Part shown: positions 32,701 to 45,109 of the stretch, one piece after another
Layout of the letters: each line of letters opens with the position of its first letter
Numbering within the stretch: position 1 is the first letter of the stretch
Origin: Nematostella vectensis
Lineage: Eukaryota > Cnidaria > Anthozoa > Actiniaria > Edwardsiidae
NCBI RefSeq assembly: GCF_932526225.1
Contig: NC_064037.1
Coordinates: 15,686,601 to 15,750,600, forward strand
Length of the DNA stretch: 64,000 nucleotides
Direction of reading: 5' to 3'
Made by a program: the position numbers and the translations under genes
Notes under the pieces: model-generated
Database searches by the model: none
Told to the model about the DNA's origin: nothing
What the model saw: only the letters and a program-made list of their open reading frames with translations

Positions 32701-35700
32701 ACAGTTGTACGCTCCTAGTGATGGGCTCACCTATAGAACCTATATCACAGTTGTACGCTATTGGTAATGGGTTCACTCATTGTACCCATGTCACAGTTGT
32801 ACGCTCCTAGTGATGGGCTCACTCATAGTACCTATATCACAGTTGTACGCTCCTAGTGATGGGTTCACTCATTGTACCTATATCACAGTTGTACGCTCCT
32901 AGTGATGGGCCCACTCATAGTACCTCTATCACAGTTGTACGCTCCTAGTGATGGGCTCACTCATAGTACCTATATCACAGTTGTACGCGCTCCTAGTGAT
33001 GGGCTCACTCATAGCACCTATATAAAATTTGTACGCTATTGGTAATGAGCTCACTCATAGTACCTATATCACAGTTGTACGCTCCTAGTGATGGGCTCAC
33101 TCATAGTACCTATATCACAGTTGTACGCTCCTAGTGATGGGTTCACTCATAGTACCTCTATCACAGTTGTACGCTCCTAGTGATGGGCTCACTCATAGTA
33201 CCTATATCACAGTTGTACGCTCCTAGTGATGGGCTCACTCATACTACCTATATTACAGTTTGACGCTCCTAGTGATGGGCTCACTCATAGTACCTATATC
33301 ACAGTTGAACGCTCCTAGTGATGGGCTCACTCATAGTACCTATATAACAGTTGTACGCTCCTAGTGATGGGCTCACTCTTAGTACCTATATCACAGTTGT
33401 ACGCTCCTAGTGATGGGCACACTCGTAGTACCTACATCACAGTTGTACGCTCCTAGTGATGGGCTCACTCATAGTACCTATATCACAGTTGTACGCTCCT
33501 AGTGATGGGCTCACTCATAGTACCTGTATCACAGTTGTACGCTCCTAGTGATGGGCTCACTCATAGTACCTATATCACAGTTTTAAGCTCCTAGTGATGG
33601 GCTCACTCATAGTACCTATATCACAGTTGTACACTCCTAGTGATGGGCTCATTCATAGTGCTTATCACAGTTGTACACTCCTAGTGATGGGTTCACTCAT
33701 AGTACCTATATCACAGTTGTACGCTCCTAGTGATGGGCTCACTCATAGTACCTATCACAGTTGTACGCTCCTAGTGATGGGCTCACTCATAGTACCTATA
33801 TCACAGTTGTACACTCCTAGTAAAGGGCTCATTCATAGTACCTATCACAGTTGTACACTCCTATTGAAAGGCTCACTCATGGTACCTATATCACAGTTGT
33901 ACACTCCTAGTGATGGGCTCACTCATAGCACCTATATCACAGTTGTACGCTCCAAGTGATGGGCTCACTCATAGTACCTATATCACAGTTGTAAGCTCCT
34001 ACTGATGGGCTCACTCATAGTACCTATATCACAGTTGTACGCTCCTAGTGATGGGCTCACTCATAGTACCTATATCACAGTTGTAAGCTCCTATTGATTG
34101 GCTCACTCATAGTACCTATATCACAGTTGTACGCTCCTAGTGATGGGCTCACTCATAGTACCTATATCACAGTTGTAAGCTCCTACTGATGGGCTCACTC
34201 ATAGTACCTATATGCAGTTGTACGCTCCTAGTGATGGGCTCACTCATAGTACCTATATCACAGTTGTAAGCTCCTATTGATTGGCTCACTCATAGTACCT
34301 ATATCACAGTTGTACACTCCTAGTGATGGGCTCACTCATAGTACCTATATCACAGTTGTACACTCCTAGTGATGGGCTCACTCATAGTACCTATATCACA
34401 GTTGTACGCTCCTAGTGATGGGCTCACTCATAGTACCTATATTACAGTTGTATGCTCCTAGTGATGGGCACACTCGTAGTACCTACATCACAGTTGTACG
34501 CTCCTAGTGATGGGCTCACTCATAGTACCTATATCACAGTTGTAAGCTCCTATTGATTGGCTCACTCATAGTACCTATATCACAGCTGTACGCTCCTAGT
34601 GATGGGCTCACTCATAGTACCTATATCACAGTTGTACACTCCTATTGATTGGCTCACTCATAGTACCTATATCACAGTTGTACACTCCTAGTGATGGGCT
34701 CAATCATAGTACCTATATCACAGATGTACGCTCCTAGCGATGGGCTCACTCATAGTACCTACATCACAGTTGTACGCTCCTAGTGATGGGCTCACTCATA
34801 GTACCTATATCACAGATGTACGCTCCTAGCGATGGGCTCACTCATAGTACCTGTATCACAGTTGTACGCTCCTAGTGATGGGCTCACCTATAGAACCTAT
34901 ATCACAGTTGTACGCTCCTAGTGATGGGCTCACCTATAGAACCTATATCACAGTTGTACGGTATTGGTAATGGGTTCACTCATTGTACCCATGTCACAGT
35001 TGTACGCTCCTAGTGATGGGCTCACTCATAGTACCTATATCACAGTTGTACGCTCCTAGTGATGGGTTCACTCATAGTACCTATATCACAGTTGTACGCT
35101 CCTAGTGATGGGCTCACTCATAGTACCTCTATCACAGTTGTACGCTCCTAGTGATGGGCTCACTCATACTACCTATATCACAGTTGTACGCGCTCCTAGT
35201 GATGGGCTCACTCATAGCACCTATATAAAATTTGTACGCTATTGGTAATGGGCTCACTCATAGTACCTATATCACAGTTGTACGCTCCTAGTGATGGGCT
35301 CACTCATAGTACCTATATCACAGTTGTACGCTCCTAGTGATGGGCTCACTCATAGTACCTATATCACAGTTATACACTCCTAGTGATGGGCTCACTAATA
35401 GTACCTATATCACATTTCTACACTCCTTGTGATGGGCTCACTCATAGTACCTATATCACAGTTGTATGCTCCTAATGATGGGCTCACTCATAGTACCTAT
35501 ATCACAGTTGTACGCTCCTAGTGATGGGCTCACTCATAGTACCTATATCACAGTTGTATGCTTCTAGTGATTGGCTCACTCATAGTACCTATATCACAGT
35601 TGTACACTCCTAGTGATGGACTCACTCATAGTACCTATATCACATTTCTACACTCCTTGTGATGGGCTCACTCATAGTACCTATATCACAGTTGTATGCT

Positions 35701-38700
35701 CCTAGTGATGGGCTCACTCATAGTACCTATATCACAGTTGTACGCTCCTAGTGATGGGCTCACTCATAGTACCTATATCACAGTTGTACGCTCCTAGTGA
35801 TGGACTCACTCATAGTACCTATATCACAGTTGTACACTCCTAGTGATGGGCTCATTCATAGTGCCTATCACAGTTGTACACTCCTAGTGATGGGTTCACT
35901 CATAGTACCTATATCACAGTTGTACACTCCTAGTGAAGGGCTCATTCATAGTACCTATCACAGTTGTACGCTTCTAGTGATGGGATCACTCATAGTACCT
36001 ATATCACAGTTGTACGATCCTAGTGATGGGATCACTCATAGTACCTATATCACAGTTGTACGCTCCTAGTGATGGGCTCACTCACAGTACCTATATAACA
36101 GTTGTACGGTCCTAGTGATGGGCTCACTCATAGTACCTATATCACAGTTGTATGCTCCTAGTGATAGGCTCACTTATAGTACCTATATCACAGTTGTACG
36201 CTCCTAGAGATGGGCTCACTCATAGTACCTATATCACAGTTGTACACTCCTAGTGATGGACTCACTCATAGTACCTATATCACAGTTGTACGCCCCTAGT
36301 GATGGGCTCACTCATAGTACCTATATCAAAGTTGTACGCCCCTAGTGATGGGCTCACTCATAGTACCTATATCACAGTTATACACTCCTAGTGATGGGCT
36401 CACTCATAGTACCTATATCACAGTTGTACACTCCTAGTGATGGGCTCACTCATAGTACCTATATCACAGTTGTACACTCCTAGTGATGGGCTCACTCATA
36501 GTACCTATATCACAGTTGTACGCTCCTAGTGATGGACTCACTCATAGTACCTATATCACAGTTGTACACTCCTAGTGATGGGCTAACTCATAGTACCTAT
36601 ATCACAGTTGTACACTCCTAGTGATGGGCTCACTCATAGTACCTATATCACAGTTGTACACTCCTAGTGATGGGCTCACTCATAGTACCTATATCACAGT
36701 TGTAAACTCCTTGTGATGGGCTCACTCATAGTACCTATATCACAGTTATATTCTCCTAGTGATGGACTCACTCATAGTACCTATATCACAGTTGTACGCT
36801 CCTAGTGATGGGCTCACTCATAGTACCTATATCACAGTTATACACTCCTAGTGATGGGCTCATTTATAGTACCTATATCACAGTTGTACGCTCCTAGTGA
36901 TGGGCTCATTTATAGTACCTATATCACAGTTGTACGCTCCTAGTGATGGGTTCGCTCACAGTACCTATATCAGTTGTACACTCCTAGTGATGGGCTCACT
37001 CATAGTACCTATATCACAGATGTACGATCCTAGTGATGGGCTCACTCATAGTACCTATATCACAGTTGTACACTCCTAGTGATGGGCTAACTCATAGTAC
37101 CTATATCACAGTTGTACGCTCCTAGTGATGGACTCACTCATAGTACCTATATCACAGTTGTACACTTCTAGTGATGGGCTAACTCATAGTACCTATATCA
37201 CAGTTGTAAGCTCCTAGTGATGGACTCACTCATAGTACCTATATCACAGTTATACACTCCTAGTGATGGGCTCATTCATAGTGCCTATCACAGCTGTACG
37301 CTCCTAGTGATGGGCTCACTCATAGTACCTATATCACAGTTGTATGCTCCTAGTGATGGGCTCAATCATAGTACCTATATCACAGTTGTACACTCCTAGT
37401 GATGGGCTCACTCATAGTACCTATATCACAGTTGTACACTCCTAGTGATGGGCTCACTCATAGTACCTATATCACAGTTGTACACTCCTAGTGATGGGCT
37501 CACTCATAGTACCTATATCACAGTTGTACGCTCCTAGTGATGGACTCACTCATAGTACCTATATCACAGTTGTACGCTCCTAGTGATGGGCTCATTCATA
37601 GTGCCTATCACAGCTGTACGCTCCTAGTGATGGGCTCACTCATAGTACCTATATCACAGTTGTACGCTCCTAGTGATGGGCTCATTCATAGTGCCTATCA
37701 CAGCTGTACGCTCCTAGCGATGGGCTCACTCATAGTACCTATATCACAGTTGTACGCTCCTAGTGATGGGCTCACTCATAGTACCTATATCACAGTTGTA
37801 CGCTCCTAGTGATGGGTTCGCTCATAGCACCTATATAAAATTTGTTAGCTATTGGTAATGGGCTCACTCATAGTACCTATATCACAGTTGTACGCTCTTA
37901 GTGATGGGCTCACTCATAGTACCTATATCACAGTTGTACGCTCCTAGTGATGGGCTCACTCATAGTACCTATATCACAGTTGTACGCTTCTAGTGATGGG
38001 CTCACTCATAGTACCTATATCACAGTTGTATGCTCCTAATGATGGGCTCACTCATAGTACCTATATCACAGTTGTATGCTCCTAGTGATGGGCTCAATCA
38101 TAGTACCTATATCACAGTTGTATGCTTCTAGTGATTGGCTCACTCATAGTACCTATATCACAGTTATACACTCCTTGTGATGGGCTCACTCACAGTACCT
38201 ATATCACAGTTGTATGCTCCTAATGATGGGCTCACTCATAGTACCTATATCACAGTTGTATGCTCCTAATGATGGGCTCAATCATAGTACCTATATCACA
38301 GTTGTATGCTCCTAGTGATGGGCTCACTTATAGTACCTATATCACAGTTGTACGCTCCTAGAGATGGGCTCACTCATAGTACCTATATCACAGTTGTACA
38401 CTCCTAGTGATGGACTCACTCATAGTACCTATATCACAGTTGTACTCCTCTAGTGATGGGCTCACTCATAGTACCTATATCAAAGTTGTACGCCCCTAGT
38501 GATGGGCTCACTCATAGTACCTATATCACAGTTATACACTCCTAGTGATGGGCTCACTCATAGTACCTATATCACAGTTGTACACTCCTAGTGATGGGCT
38601 CACTCATAGTACCTATATCACAGTTGTACGCTCCTAGTGATGGACTCACTCATAGTACCTATATCACAGTTGTACACTCCTAGTGATGGGCTCATTCATA

Positions 38701-41700
38701 GTGCCTATATCACAGTTGTACGCTCCTAGTGATGGGCTCACTCATAGTACCTATATCACAGTTGTACGCTCCTAGTGATGGGCTCACTCATAGTACCTAT
38801 ATCACAGTTGTACGCTCCTAGTGATGGGCTCACTCATAGTACCTATATCACAGTTGTACGCTCCTAGTGATGGGCTCATTTATAGTACCTATATCACAGT
38901 TGTACGCTCCTAGTGATGGGCTCACTCATAGTACCTATATTACAGTTCCACGCTCCTAGTGATGGGCTCACTCATAGTACCTATATCACAGTTGTACGCT
39001 CCTAGTGATGGGCTCACTCATAGTACCTATATCACAGTTGTACGCTCCTATTGATGGGTTCACTCATAGTACCTATATCACAGTTGTACGCTCCTAGTGA
39101 TGGGCTCACTCATAGTACCTATATCACAGTTGTACGCTCCTAGTGATGGGCTCACTCATAGTACCTATATCACAGTTGTACGCCCCTAGTGATGGGCTCA
39201 CTCATAGTATATTACAGTTGTACGCTCATAGTGATGGGCTCACTCATAGTACCTATATCACAGTTGTACGCTCCTAGTGATGGGCTCACTCATAGTACCT
39301 ATATCACAGTTGTACGCTCCTAGTGATGGGCTCACTCACAGTACCTATATCACAGTTGTACGCTCCTAGTGATGGGCTCATTTATAGTACCTATATCACA
39401 GTTGTACGCTCCTAGTGATGGGCTCACTCATACTACCTATATCACAGTTGTACGCTCCTAGTGATGGGCTCACTCATAGTACCTATATCACAGTTGTACG
39501 CTCCTAGTGATGGGCTCACTTATAGTACCTATATTACAGTTCCACGCTCCTAGTGATGGACTCACTCATAGTACCTATATCACAGTTGTACGCTCCTAGT
39601 TATGGGATCACTCATAGTACCTATATCACAGTTGTACGCCCCTAGTGATGGGCTCACTCATAGTATATTACAGTTGTACGCTCCTAGTGATGGGATCACT
39701 CATAGTACCTATATCACAGTTGTACGCTCCTAGTGATGGGCTCACTCATAGTACCTATATCACAGTTGTACGCTCCTAGTGATGGGCTCACTCATAGTAC
39801 CTATATCACAGTTGTACGCTCCTAGTGATGGGCTCACTCATAGTACCTATATCACAGTTGTACGCTCCTAGTGATGGGCTCACTCATAGTACCTATATCA
39901 CAGTTGTACGCTCCTAGTGATGGGCTCACTCATAGTACCTATATCACAGTTGTACGCCCCTAGTGATGGGCTCACTCATAGTACCTATATCACAGTTGTA
40001 CGCTCCTAGTGATGGGATCACTCATAGTACCTATATCACAGTTGTACGCTCCTAGTGATGGGCTCACTCATAGTACCTATATTACAGTTCCACGCTCCTA
40101 GTGATGGGCTCACTCATAGTACCTATATCACAGTTGTACGCTCCTAGTGATGGGCTCACTCATAGTACCTATATCACAGTTGTACGCTCCTAGTGATGGG
40201 CTCATTTATAGTACCTATATCACAGTTGTACGCTCCTAGTGATGGGCTCACTCATAGTACCTATATCACAGTTCTGCGCTCCTAGTGATGGGCTCACTCA
40301 TAGTACCTATATCACAGTTATACGCTCCTAGTGATGGGCTCACTCATAGTACCTATATCACAGTTGTACGCTCCTAGTGATGGGATCACTCATAGTACCT
40401 ATATCACAGTTCTGCGCTCCTAGTGATGGGCTCACTCATAGTACCTATATCACAGTTCTGCGCTCCTAGTGATGGGCTCACTCATAGTACCTATATCACA
40501 GTTGTACGCTCCTAGTGATGGGCTCATTTATAGTACCTATATCACAGTTGTACGCTCCTAGTGATGGGCTCACTCATAGTACCTATATCACAGTTGCTTG
40601 CTCCTAGTGATGGGCTCACTCATAGTACCTATATCACAGTTGTACGCTCCTAGTGATGGGCTCACTCATAGTACCTATATCACAGTTGTACGCTCTTAGT
40701 GATGGGCTCACTCATAGTACCTATATAACAGGTGTACGCTCCTAGTGATGGGCTCACTCATAGTACCTATATCACAGTTGTACGCTCCTAGTGATGGGCT
40801 CACTCATAGTACCTATATCACAGTTGTACGCTCCTAGTGATGGGCTCACTCATAGTACCTATATAACAGTTGTACGCTCCTAGTGATGGGCTCACTCATA
40901 GTACCTATATCACAGTTGTACGCTCCTAGTGATGGCCTCACTCGTAGTACCTATATCACAGTTGTACACTCCTAGTGATGGGCTCACTCATAGTACCTAT
41001 ATCACAGTTGTACGCTCCTAGTGATGGGTTCACTCATAGTACCTATATCACAGTTCTACACCCCTTGTGATGGGCTCACATATAATACTTATATCACAGT
41101 TGTACACTCTTACTGATTGAGTACTGCAACACCAAATGGTAGACTTTTTGCATGATGTCTATATTTCCTCCTCTCCCCCTCCTCAGCACCCCTAGCTCCA
41201 CCCCTGTGATTGCAAACTAAACATGATTATCATGTCACAGAGGTGCCATACACCCATACAAAATGCTCCTGTCCCACCCCGTGTGAGGAGAATATCTACG
41301 AGGTCAGGACCTCTGCTGCATATCACCCAACAGACTACTTCCTCAAACAGGCAGCTCGGCTCTACTACAACGTCACAAACCTCACCACGGAGGCGTCCAT
41401 CCGGGACTTTGAGCAGTTTTACAGGTGCATATACCTGTCAAACTTTGAAAATCTCAAGACTTGATAATTTTTTCGGGGGAGGGGTGGGTTATATTCATTT
41501 TTTCGGGGGGAGGGGTGGGTTTAGCCTTGCAGGCGATTGCAGTATAGAAAGCTCTCACGAACAAATCCACTTATCGATCTCACGAGGTTGTTAGATTAAT
41601 TGTGCTACACAAAGGAATTATTGTTTCAAATATTTTCAATAATAGAAAATAGGCAAAATGACAATTTTCTATAGAATAATTTTTCGGAAGCGATAAAAAT

Positions 41701-43253
41701 CGCTAAATAGCGGGAGATTTGGTGCTCAACGCGGGAGAGCGGGAGAAGGGGTCCAAAATCTTGAGACTCCCACCTAATGCGGGAAAGTTGACAGGCATGA
41801 TTATTGTAGGATTCTAGTCCCTGGCATTTTCGGGTGTTTGAGGTTTGCTGTGATTGAAATTTGACGTCACCTGGCTCATTCCAGCCCCTCTGCCTCACGG
41901 CCACAGGGATCCCAAACAGAACGTCAGGGACTAGGACGAGTCGTCAGGCGTATGAATTTTATATTATGGGGAGGTAGGAAATATTTGGGGGTGCAAAATG
42001 TTTGAAAAGTGATTTTGTGAAACTATAAACATAATACAAAAAATAAACATAATACAAAGTGCAAGTTCATGTCTATCACCTTGGAACATTGGACATTTTT
42101 GCACATTTTCGATGTTCATATTTTATACATCGATACCAATCAGAGCGCGCTTTCTTATAATATAGTTTTCTAAAAAAATATATTTTAACTTTTTCTTACA
42201 AAATGTTTTTTTGTGTGGTTTGTAGGAAGCGAGCCGCTTACATCCGCGTATACTTCGAATCTTTGACCTCGGATCTTATCGAAGAAAAGGCTACCTACGA
42301 ACTGCCCAGTTTTTTATGTAAGTAGATGAATGTCTGAATTAGCGGCTGAATTAGAAGCAAATATTAGCAATATCGCATGGAACATGCGAGATGTTCGTGT
42401 TTCTTGGAAGGGAAGTAGCAGAGGGTGTGGCACTGGGGGCACATACCCCCCCCAATATTTTGAAAATTAGGAAATGACCAGTAGGGGCGTGGCTGTGCCC
42501 CCCAATATTTTCTTGTATGGTGTCCCCCCAATCTTACGTGGCCTGCTAAGGCTCTGCTTGGAAAGTGATAACGTCGTAACAGTGAATACGATTGGTGAGG
42601 TCTCGACACAGGTAGCCCAGGCTCTGTCAATGAGTAATTTGAACCGACCGCCTCATTGACCGTTAATAGAGAGAACATATGGAGTTGTTACTTTATGCAA
42701 GTATTCCTCCATAAAAATGTAATCAATTCAATCCAACGTGATGTAGTATTTGTAGCCGTCTATTATTTCCACGTTTAAGCGATCTAGAGCGCAGTTGGGG
42801 CCGCTTTAGCGCTGATCGGTGAAATTTAGAATTCCCTCGCTCCAAATGCGCTCTAAATCGCTTAAACGTGTAAATAATAGACAAATACAACTACTATCTC
42901 AAGTTGGATTGAATTGATTACATTTTTATGGAAAAATACTTGCATAAAGTAACAACTTCGCCGGTCGGTTTAAATTACTCATTGACAGAGCCTGGGCTAC
43001 CTGTGGTCTCGAGAGGTATGACAGTGCGTAGGGCCACGCGACTATATTATTCTTATGCATATGTGATAAAAGATTTCCAATTTTTTTCAAAAACTTAATT
43101 TCAGCTGATATCGGCGGTAGTGTGGGACTGTTTCTCGGCTGCAGTGTCCTGACAGCTTGTGAGTTCCTGGAACTGTTCGCTGTGACGGTCGCTTCTCTAT
43201 TCATGAAGTTTTTCAGACGCAACAACAACAACGTTAGAGATTTTAGGGCATAA
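29193..43253 (+). CDS. DEG/ENaC (ASIC-like) sodium channel, complete
   Basis: Amiloride-type trimeric cation channel of the plasma membrane. Seven coding exons (29193-29702, 30162-30425, 31461-31623, 31702-31749, 41241-41424, 42226-42317, 43105-43253) join in frame to 469 residues ending TAA. Landmarks: the HG gating motif at residues 27-28 (TTLHGLPHAL), TM1 at about 42-58, post-TM1 TFPAVTICNENNLR, a Cys-rich extracellular domain (CEEECRAKDLEDRCGCRFLD, then YCTPRDKKC, KCSCPTPCEENIYEV), and DIGGSVGLFLGCSVLTACEF before and in TM2 with a G-C-S selectivity filter. The start ATG is the first codon after a cag acceptor, so a 5' UTR exon is expected upstream. The subtype (proton-, peptide- or mechano-gated) cannot be read from sequence. 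Confidence 0.92.
30162..30425 (+). CDS. DEG/ENaC exon 2: extracellular
   Basis: The acceptor is ctttatttcag and the donor gtgagc, 88 codons in phase 0. Begins YGKCFVFNGSQNKTSPART, the family's YGxCxxFN segment, with an N-glycosylation sequon. Confidence 0.9.
30437..30800. repeat. (CAC/CAT)n microsatellite
   Basis: Trinucleotide ccaccaccatcat tract of about 360 bp in channel intron 2, beginning about a dozen bases after the donor of exon 2. Confidence 0.95.
30830..31075. repeat. Dispersed ~250-bp repeat, copy 1 (empty site)
   Basis: Shares ggcaatctagatcactcggt, aatccgaaaac, and ggggtggtgagatt...atcagaaaactca with 45110-45500. This copy is uninterrupted where the other carries a hairpin insertion. 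Confidence 0.7.
31461..31623 (+). CDS. DEG/ENaC exon 3: Cys-rich
   Basis: The acceptor is ctctttgcag and the donor gtaaaa, phase 0 to 1. Contains PFPYPSKCEKVE and CEEECRAKDLEDRCGC. Confidence 0.9.
31702..31749 (+). CDS. DEG/ENaC exon 4: 48-bp microexon-like
   Basis: The acceptor is tgcattccag and the donor gtaagt, phase 1 to 1. Encodes DKDVPYCTPRDKKCTM, the conserved YCxxxxxxxC of the family. It is followed by the 9.5-kb satellite-filled intron. Confidence 0.85.
   Translation, partial: TRMFPTVHQETRNAQ
31883..41112. repeat. 46-bp satellite, about 200 copies, in channel intron 4
   Basis: The unit runs ctcctagtgatgggctcact, catagtacctatatcacagt, tgtacg. The array is about 9.2 kb, in one orientation, with point variants, a few deleted units (38 or 44 bp, for example lacking tat) and higher-order blocks such as the ttgattggctcact, tctgcgctcc and attacagttccacg variants that recur together. 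A (TGAA)n run at 31855-31882 precedes it. As 46 is not a multiple of three, open frames over the array have a 138-bp period and are not genes. Confidence 0.97.
41241..41424 (+). CDS. DEG/ENaC exon 5: palm/thumb Cys segment
   Basis: The acceptor is gattatcatgtcacag and the donor gtgcat, phase 1 to 2. Encodes VPYTHTKCSCPTPCEENIYE and then TSAAYHPTDYFLKQ. Confidence 0.88.
41690..41810. repeat. Dispersed repeat with GGGAGA/TTGACAG phrases, copy 2
   Basis: See 21380-21500. Located in channel intron 5. Confidence 0.5.
42226..42317 (+). CDS. DEG/ENaC exon 6: pre-TM2 strand
   Basis: The acceptor is gtggtttgtag and the donor gtaagt, phase 2 to 1. Encodes RKRAAYIRVYFESLTSDLIE and then EKATYELPSFL, the beta strand that usually precedes TM2. 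Confidence 0.88.
42411..42558. mobile_element. MITE of the CAGGGCCGTAGC family in channel intron 6
   Basis: Contains gggggcacatacccccccca, gaccagtaggggcgtggctg and tgccccccaatattttc, matching the copy at 7986. Ends gtagcag / ctgctaag are degraded. Confidence 0.6.
42606..43006. mobile_element. Foldback element with ~170-200-bp arms, channel intron 6
   Basis: Left arm about 42606-42800, right arm about 42838-43006, imperfect inverse complements. The ends ACACAGGTAGCCCAGGC and gcctgggctacctgtgg are flanked by tctcg (42601-42605 and 43007-43011), a 5-bp target duplication. The left arm has a ~30-bp extra stretch after gaaccgaccg. Together with the MITE at 42411 it makes up most of the intron. 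Confidence 0.8.
43105..43253 (+). CDS. DEG/ENaC exon 7: TM2 and C-terminus
   Basis: The acceptor is cttaatttcag, phase 1, ending TAA. Contains DIGGSVGLFLGCSVLTACEF (pore, G-C-S filter) and a short basic tail FFRRNNNNVRDFRA with four Asn. Confidence 0.92.
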
Positions 43254-43413
43254 ACTTCATACCAGAAGATTAATCAAACACTACAAGGTATAAAACGACA
43301 CTCATTAATCGAGCCTGTGTTATTAGAGGAGACACGCACGCTTGGCGTCAGCATGAGCGCGATCTCCCCAAAACTAGATTGTAATGTAAGATAACATTTT
43401 AATTGTTAAAAAA
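43254..43413. other. DEG/ENaC 3' UTR region
   Basis: Follows the TAA. No feature identified; no clear polyadenylation hexamer before the next repeat. Confidence 0.35.
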
Positions 43414-43644
43414 AACAAATAGATCTCATTTTTTTTGTGCGTCCAGGCGTCTGTCCTCTAATAGATGCGCAGAATAAAGACGTCACAGCGTCTTGGCGCA
43501 ATTTGTAATACCTTTTGCAATTTGTAATAAAGTTGTTGCGTACTCGACTGGGTCTTGTTGCGTACTTTTTTTGTGCATGACACGCCGTGACGTCAACTGT
43601 TCATCTATTAGGACAGACGGACGCAAAAATGAGATCTATTTGTT
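43414..43644. repeat. Small inverted-repeat (foldback) element
   Basis: aacaaatagatctcattttt at about 43414 is mirrored by aaaaatgagatctatttgtt ending at 43644. The adjacent gtgcgtccaggcgtctgtcc and ggacagacggacgc also pair. The interior includes two copies of gcaatttgtaata. Confidence 0.65.
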
Positions 43645-43835
43645 AAGTACTCTTTTCACTATTTTTTTTTATAAGAACGTCTAATTTTCAGTTGAGGTTG
43701 GGCCGTTCTTATTTTGGGAGAATTTTAAGGTAGGAAATGTTCTTAAGGATGTTCTCTTCTATGATTATAGAAGAGAACAACTGATCAATAGCAATAATAT
43801 CTTAGGTTGCTACTGTGAACACAATTAGATTTTGC

Positions 43836-44225
43836 ATTTTAGAACGCATCAGACGCATTTCAGAACGCATCAGATGCATTTTAGAACGCATCAGACGCAT
43901 TTTAGAACGCATCAGGCGCATCAGACGCATTTTAGAACGCATCAGATGCATTTTAGAACGCATCAGACGCATCAGACGCATTTTAGAACGCATCAGACGC
44001 ATTTTAGAACGCATCAGACGCATCAGACGCATTTTAAAACGCATCAGATGCATCAGACGCATTTTAGAACGCATCAGATGCATTTTAGAACGCATCAGAT
44101 GCATTTTAGAACGCATCAGACGCATTTTAGAACGCATCAGACGCATCAGACGCATTTTAAAACGCATCAGATGCATCAGACGCATTTTAGAACGCATCAG
44201 ATGCATTTTAGAACGCATCATTTTG
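43836..44225. repeat. Minisatellite of acgcatcaga units
   Basis: Units of 21 bp (ttttagaacgcatcagacgca) with optional 9-bp tcagacgca insertions, about 18 copies. It is a multiple of three, so all frames stay open on both strands (for example RILERIRR on +, LMRSKMRL on -). These are not considered genes. Confidence 0.92.
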
Positions 44226-45109
44226 CTGCTATCTGAGCCTTGGCATGTTCTTAGAATTTCTTATAAAAAAGATTCTTATATAAAAAAAGAGTGTATGATA
44301 AAAAATTTGCAGGCATCATTTGTCTGATCATTTGTAAGAATATGGAAGAATGTGTCAACAATCCAAAACAGGGCTGTTTGTAGCTGGCTCTGATGTGGAA
44401 ACAAACCTGGGGGAAGGGGGCATAATAGAAACGCTGGAGAAGTATGCCCGTGGTACCGTATACAGTGACTCATAATTGAATTGGGCAAAAATCACGTACC
44501 GAGCATAGTTTTTTTTTTGGCTCAGTGAATATATAATAAATAAGTTACGTGACATTTCTAGCTTTGCAAATGCCTTTTAAGGTAGAAAACCTTTTTAAGA
44601 TCAACTCTGTATATAATAGTATCTTTATTATATAGCCGACTGTGTATAAAAATATGTTTGTGTATATAACTAAATTCTCGGCAGCAACGTAGAATGTGTA
44701 ATGCGTTTAAGTAAAATTGGGCATGGCTATTTTGCTTTTATCATTATTACAAGATGGACACCTTTTCCATTGTTCTTGCAAGTCCAGGCCCGTACCCAGG
44801 GGGTGCAGGGGGTGTGTTTGAACCCCCCCCACACACACACACACAACGGCAGGCATATCAAGAAAATTCAGCAAAAAATTGTCGTTTTTGCCAAACGCGT
44901 TCATTTCCATATAAGGAAACTAATATATTCCTTATTTGTAAAAAGCTGCATGATTCTTGTCATTTTTAAGGTTGTCGTATCGCAGGGGCTTCGTAAACGT
45001 TGTGGCTTGTAAATAGAAGAGAAAAACAGTGACTGTGACCACCTGTACTCTATAGAGAAAGCATCTAAAAACAAACTAAGATTCCTCGGTACCCTAAGAT
45101 TCCTCGGTA
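44226..45109. other. Intergenic DNA with small repeat fragments
   Basis: Includes ggcccgtacccagggggtgc at 44789, resembling one end of the MITE at 62204, and a (CA)n run at 44830-44843. No gene seen. Confidence 0.4.

Noticed and set aside
33594-37809. Open frames reading SLIVPISQLYTPSDG repeatedly (33594-33959, 35797-36069, 36897-37809)
   Set aside because: They follow the 138-bp (3 x 46) period of the satellite; no start context, splice sites or domain.
31883-41112. CRISPR-like array
   Set aside because: The 46-bp units are contiguous with no unique spacers, the host is an animal, and the array lies in an intron.
43802-44327. Arg- or Met/Leu-rich repeat proteins on both strands
   Set aside because: Products of a minisatellite whose unit length is a multiple of three, open in several frames at once.
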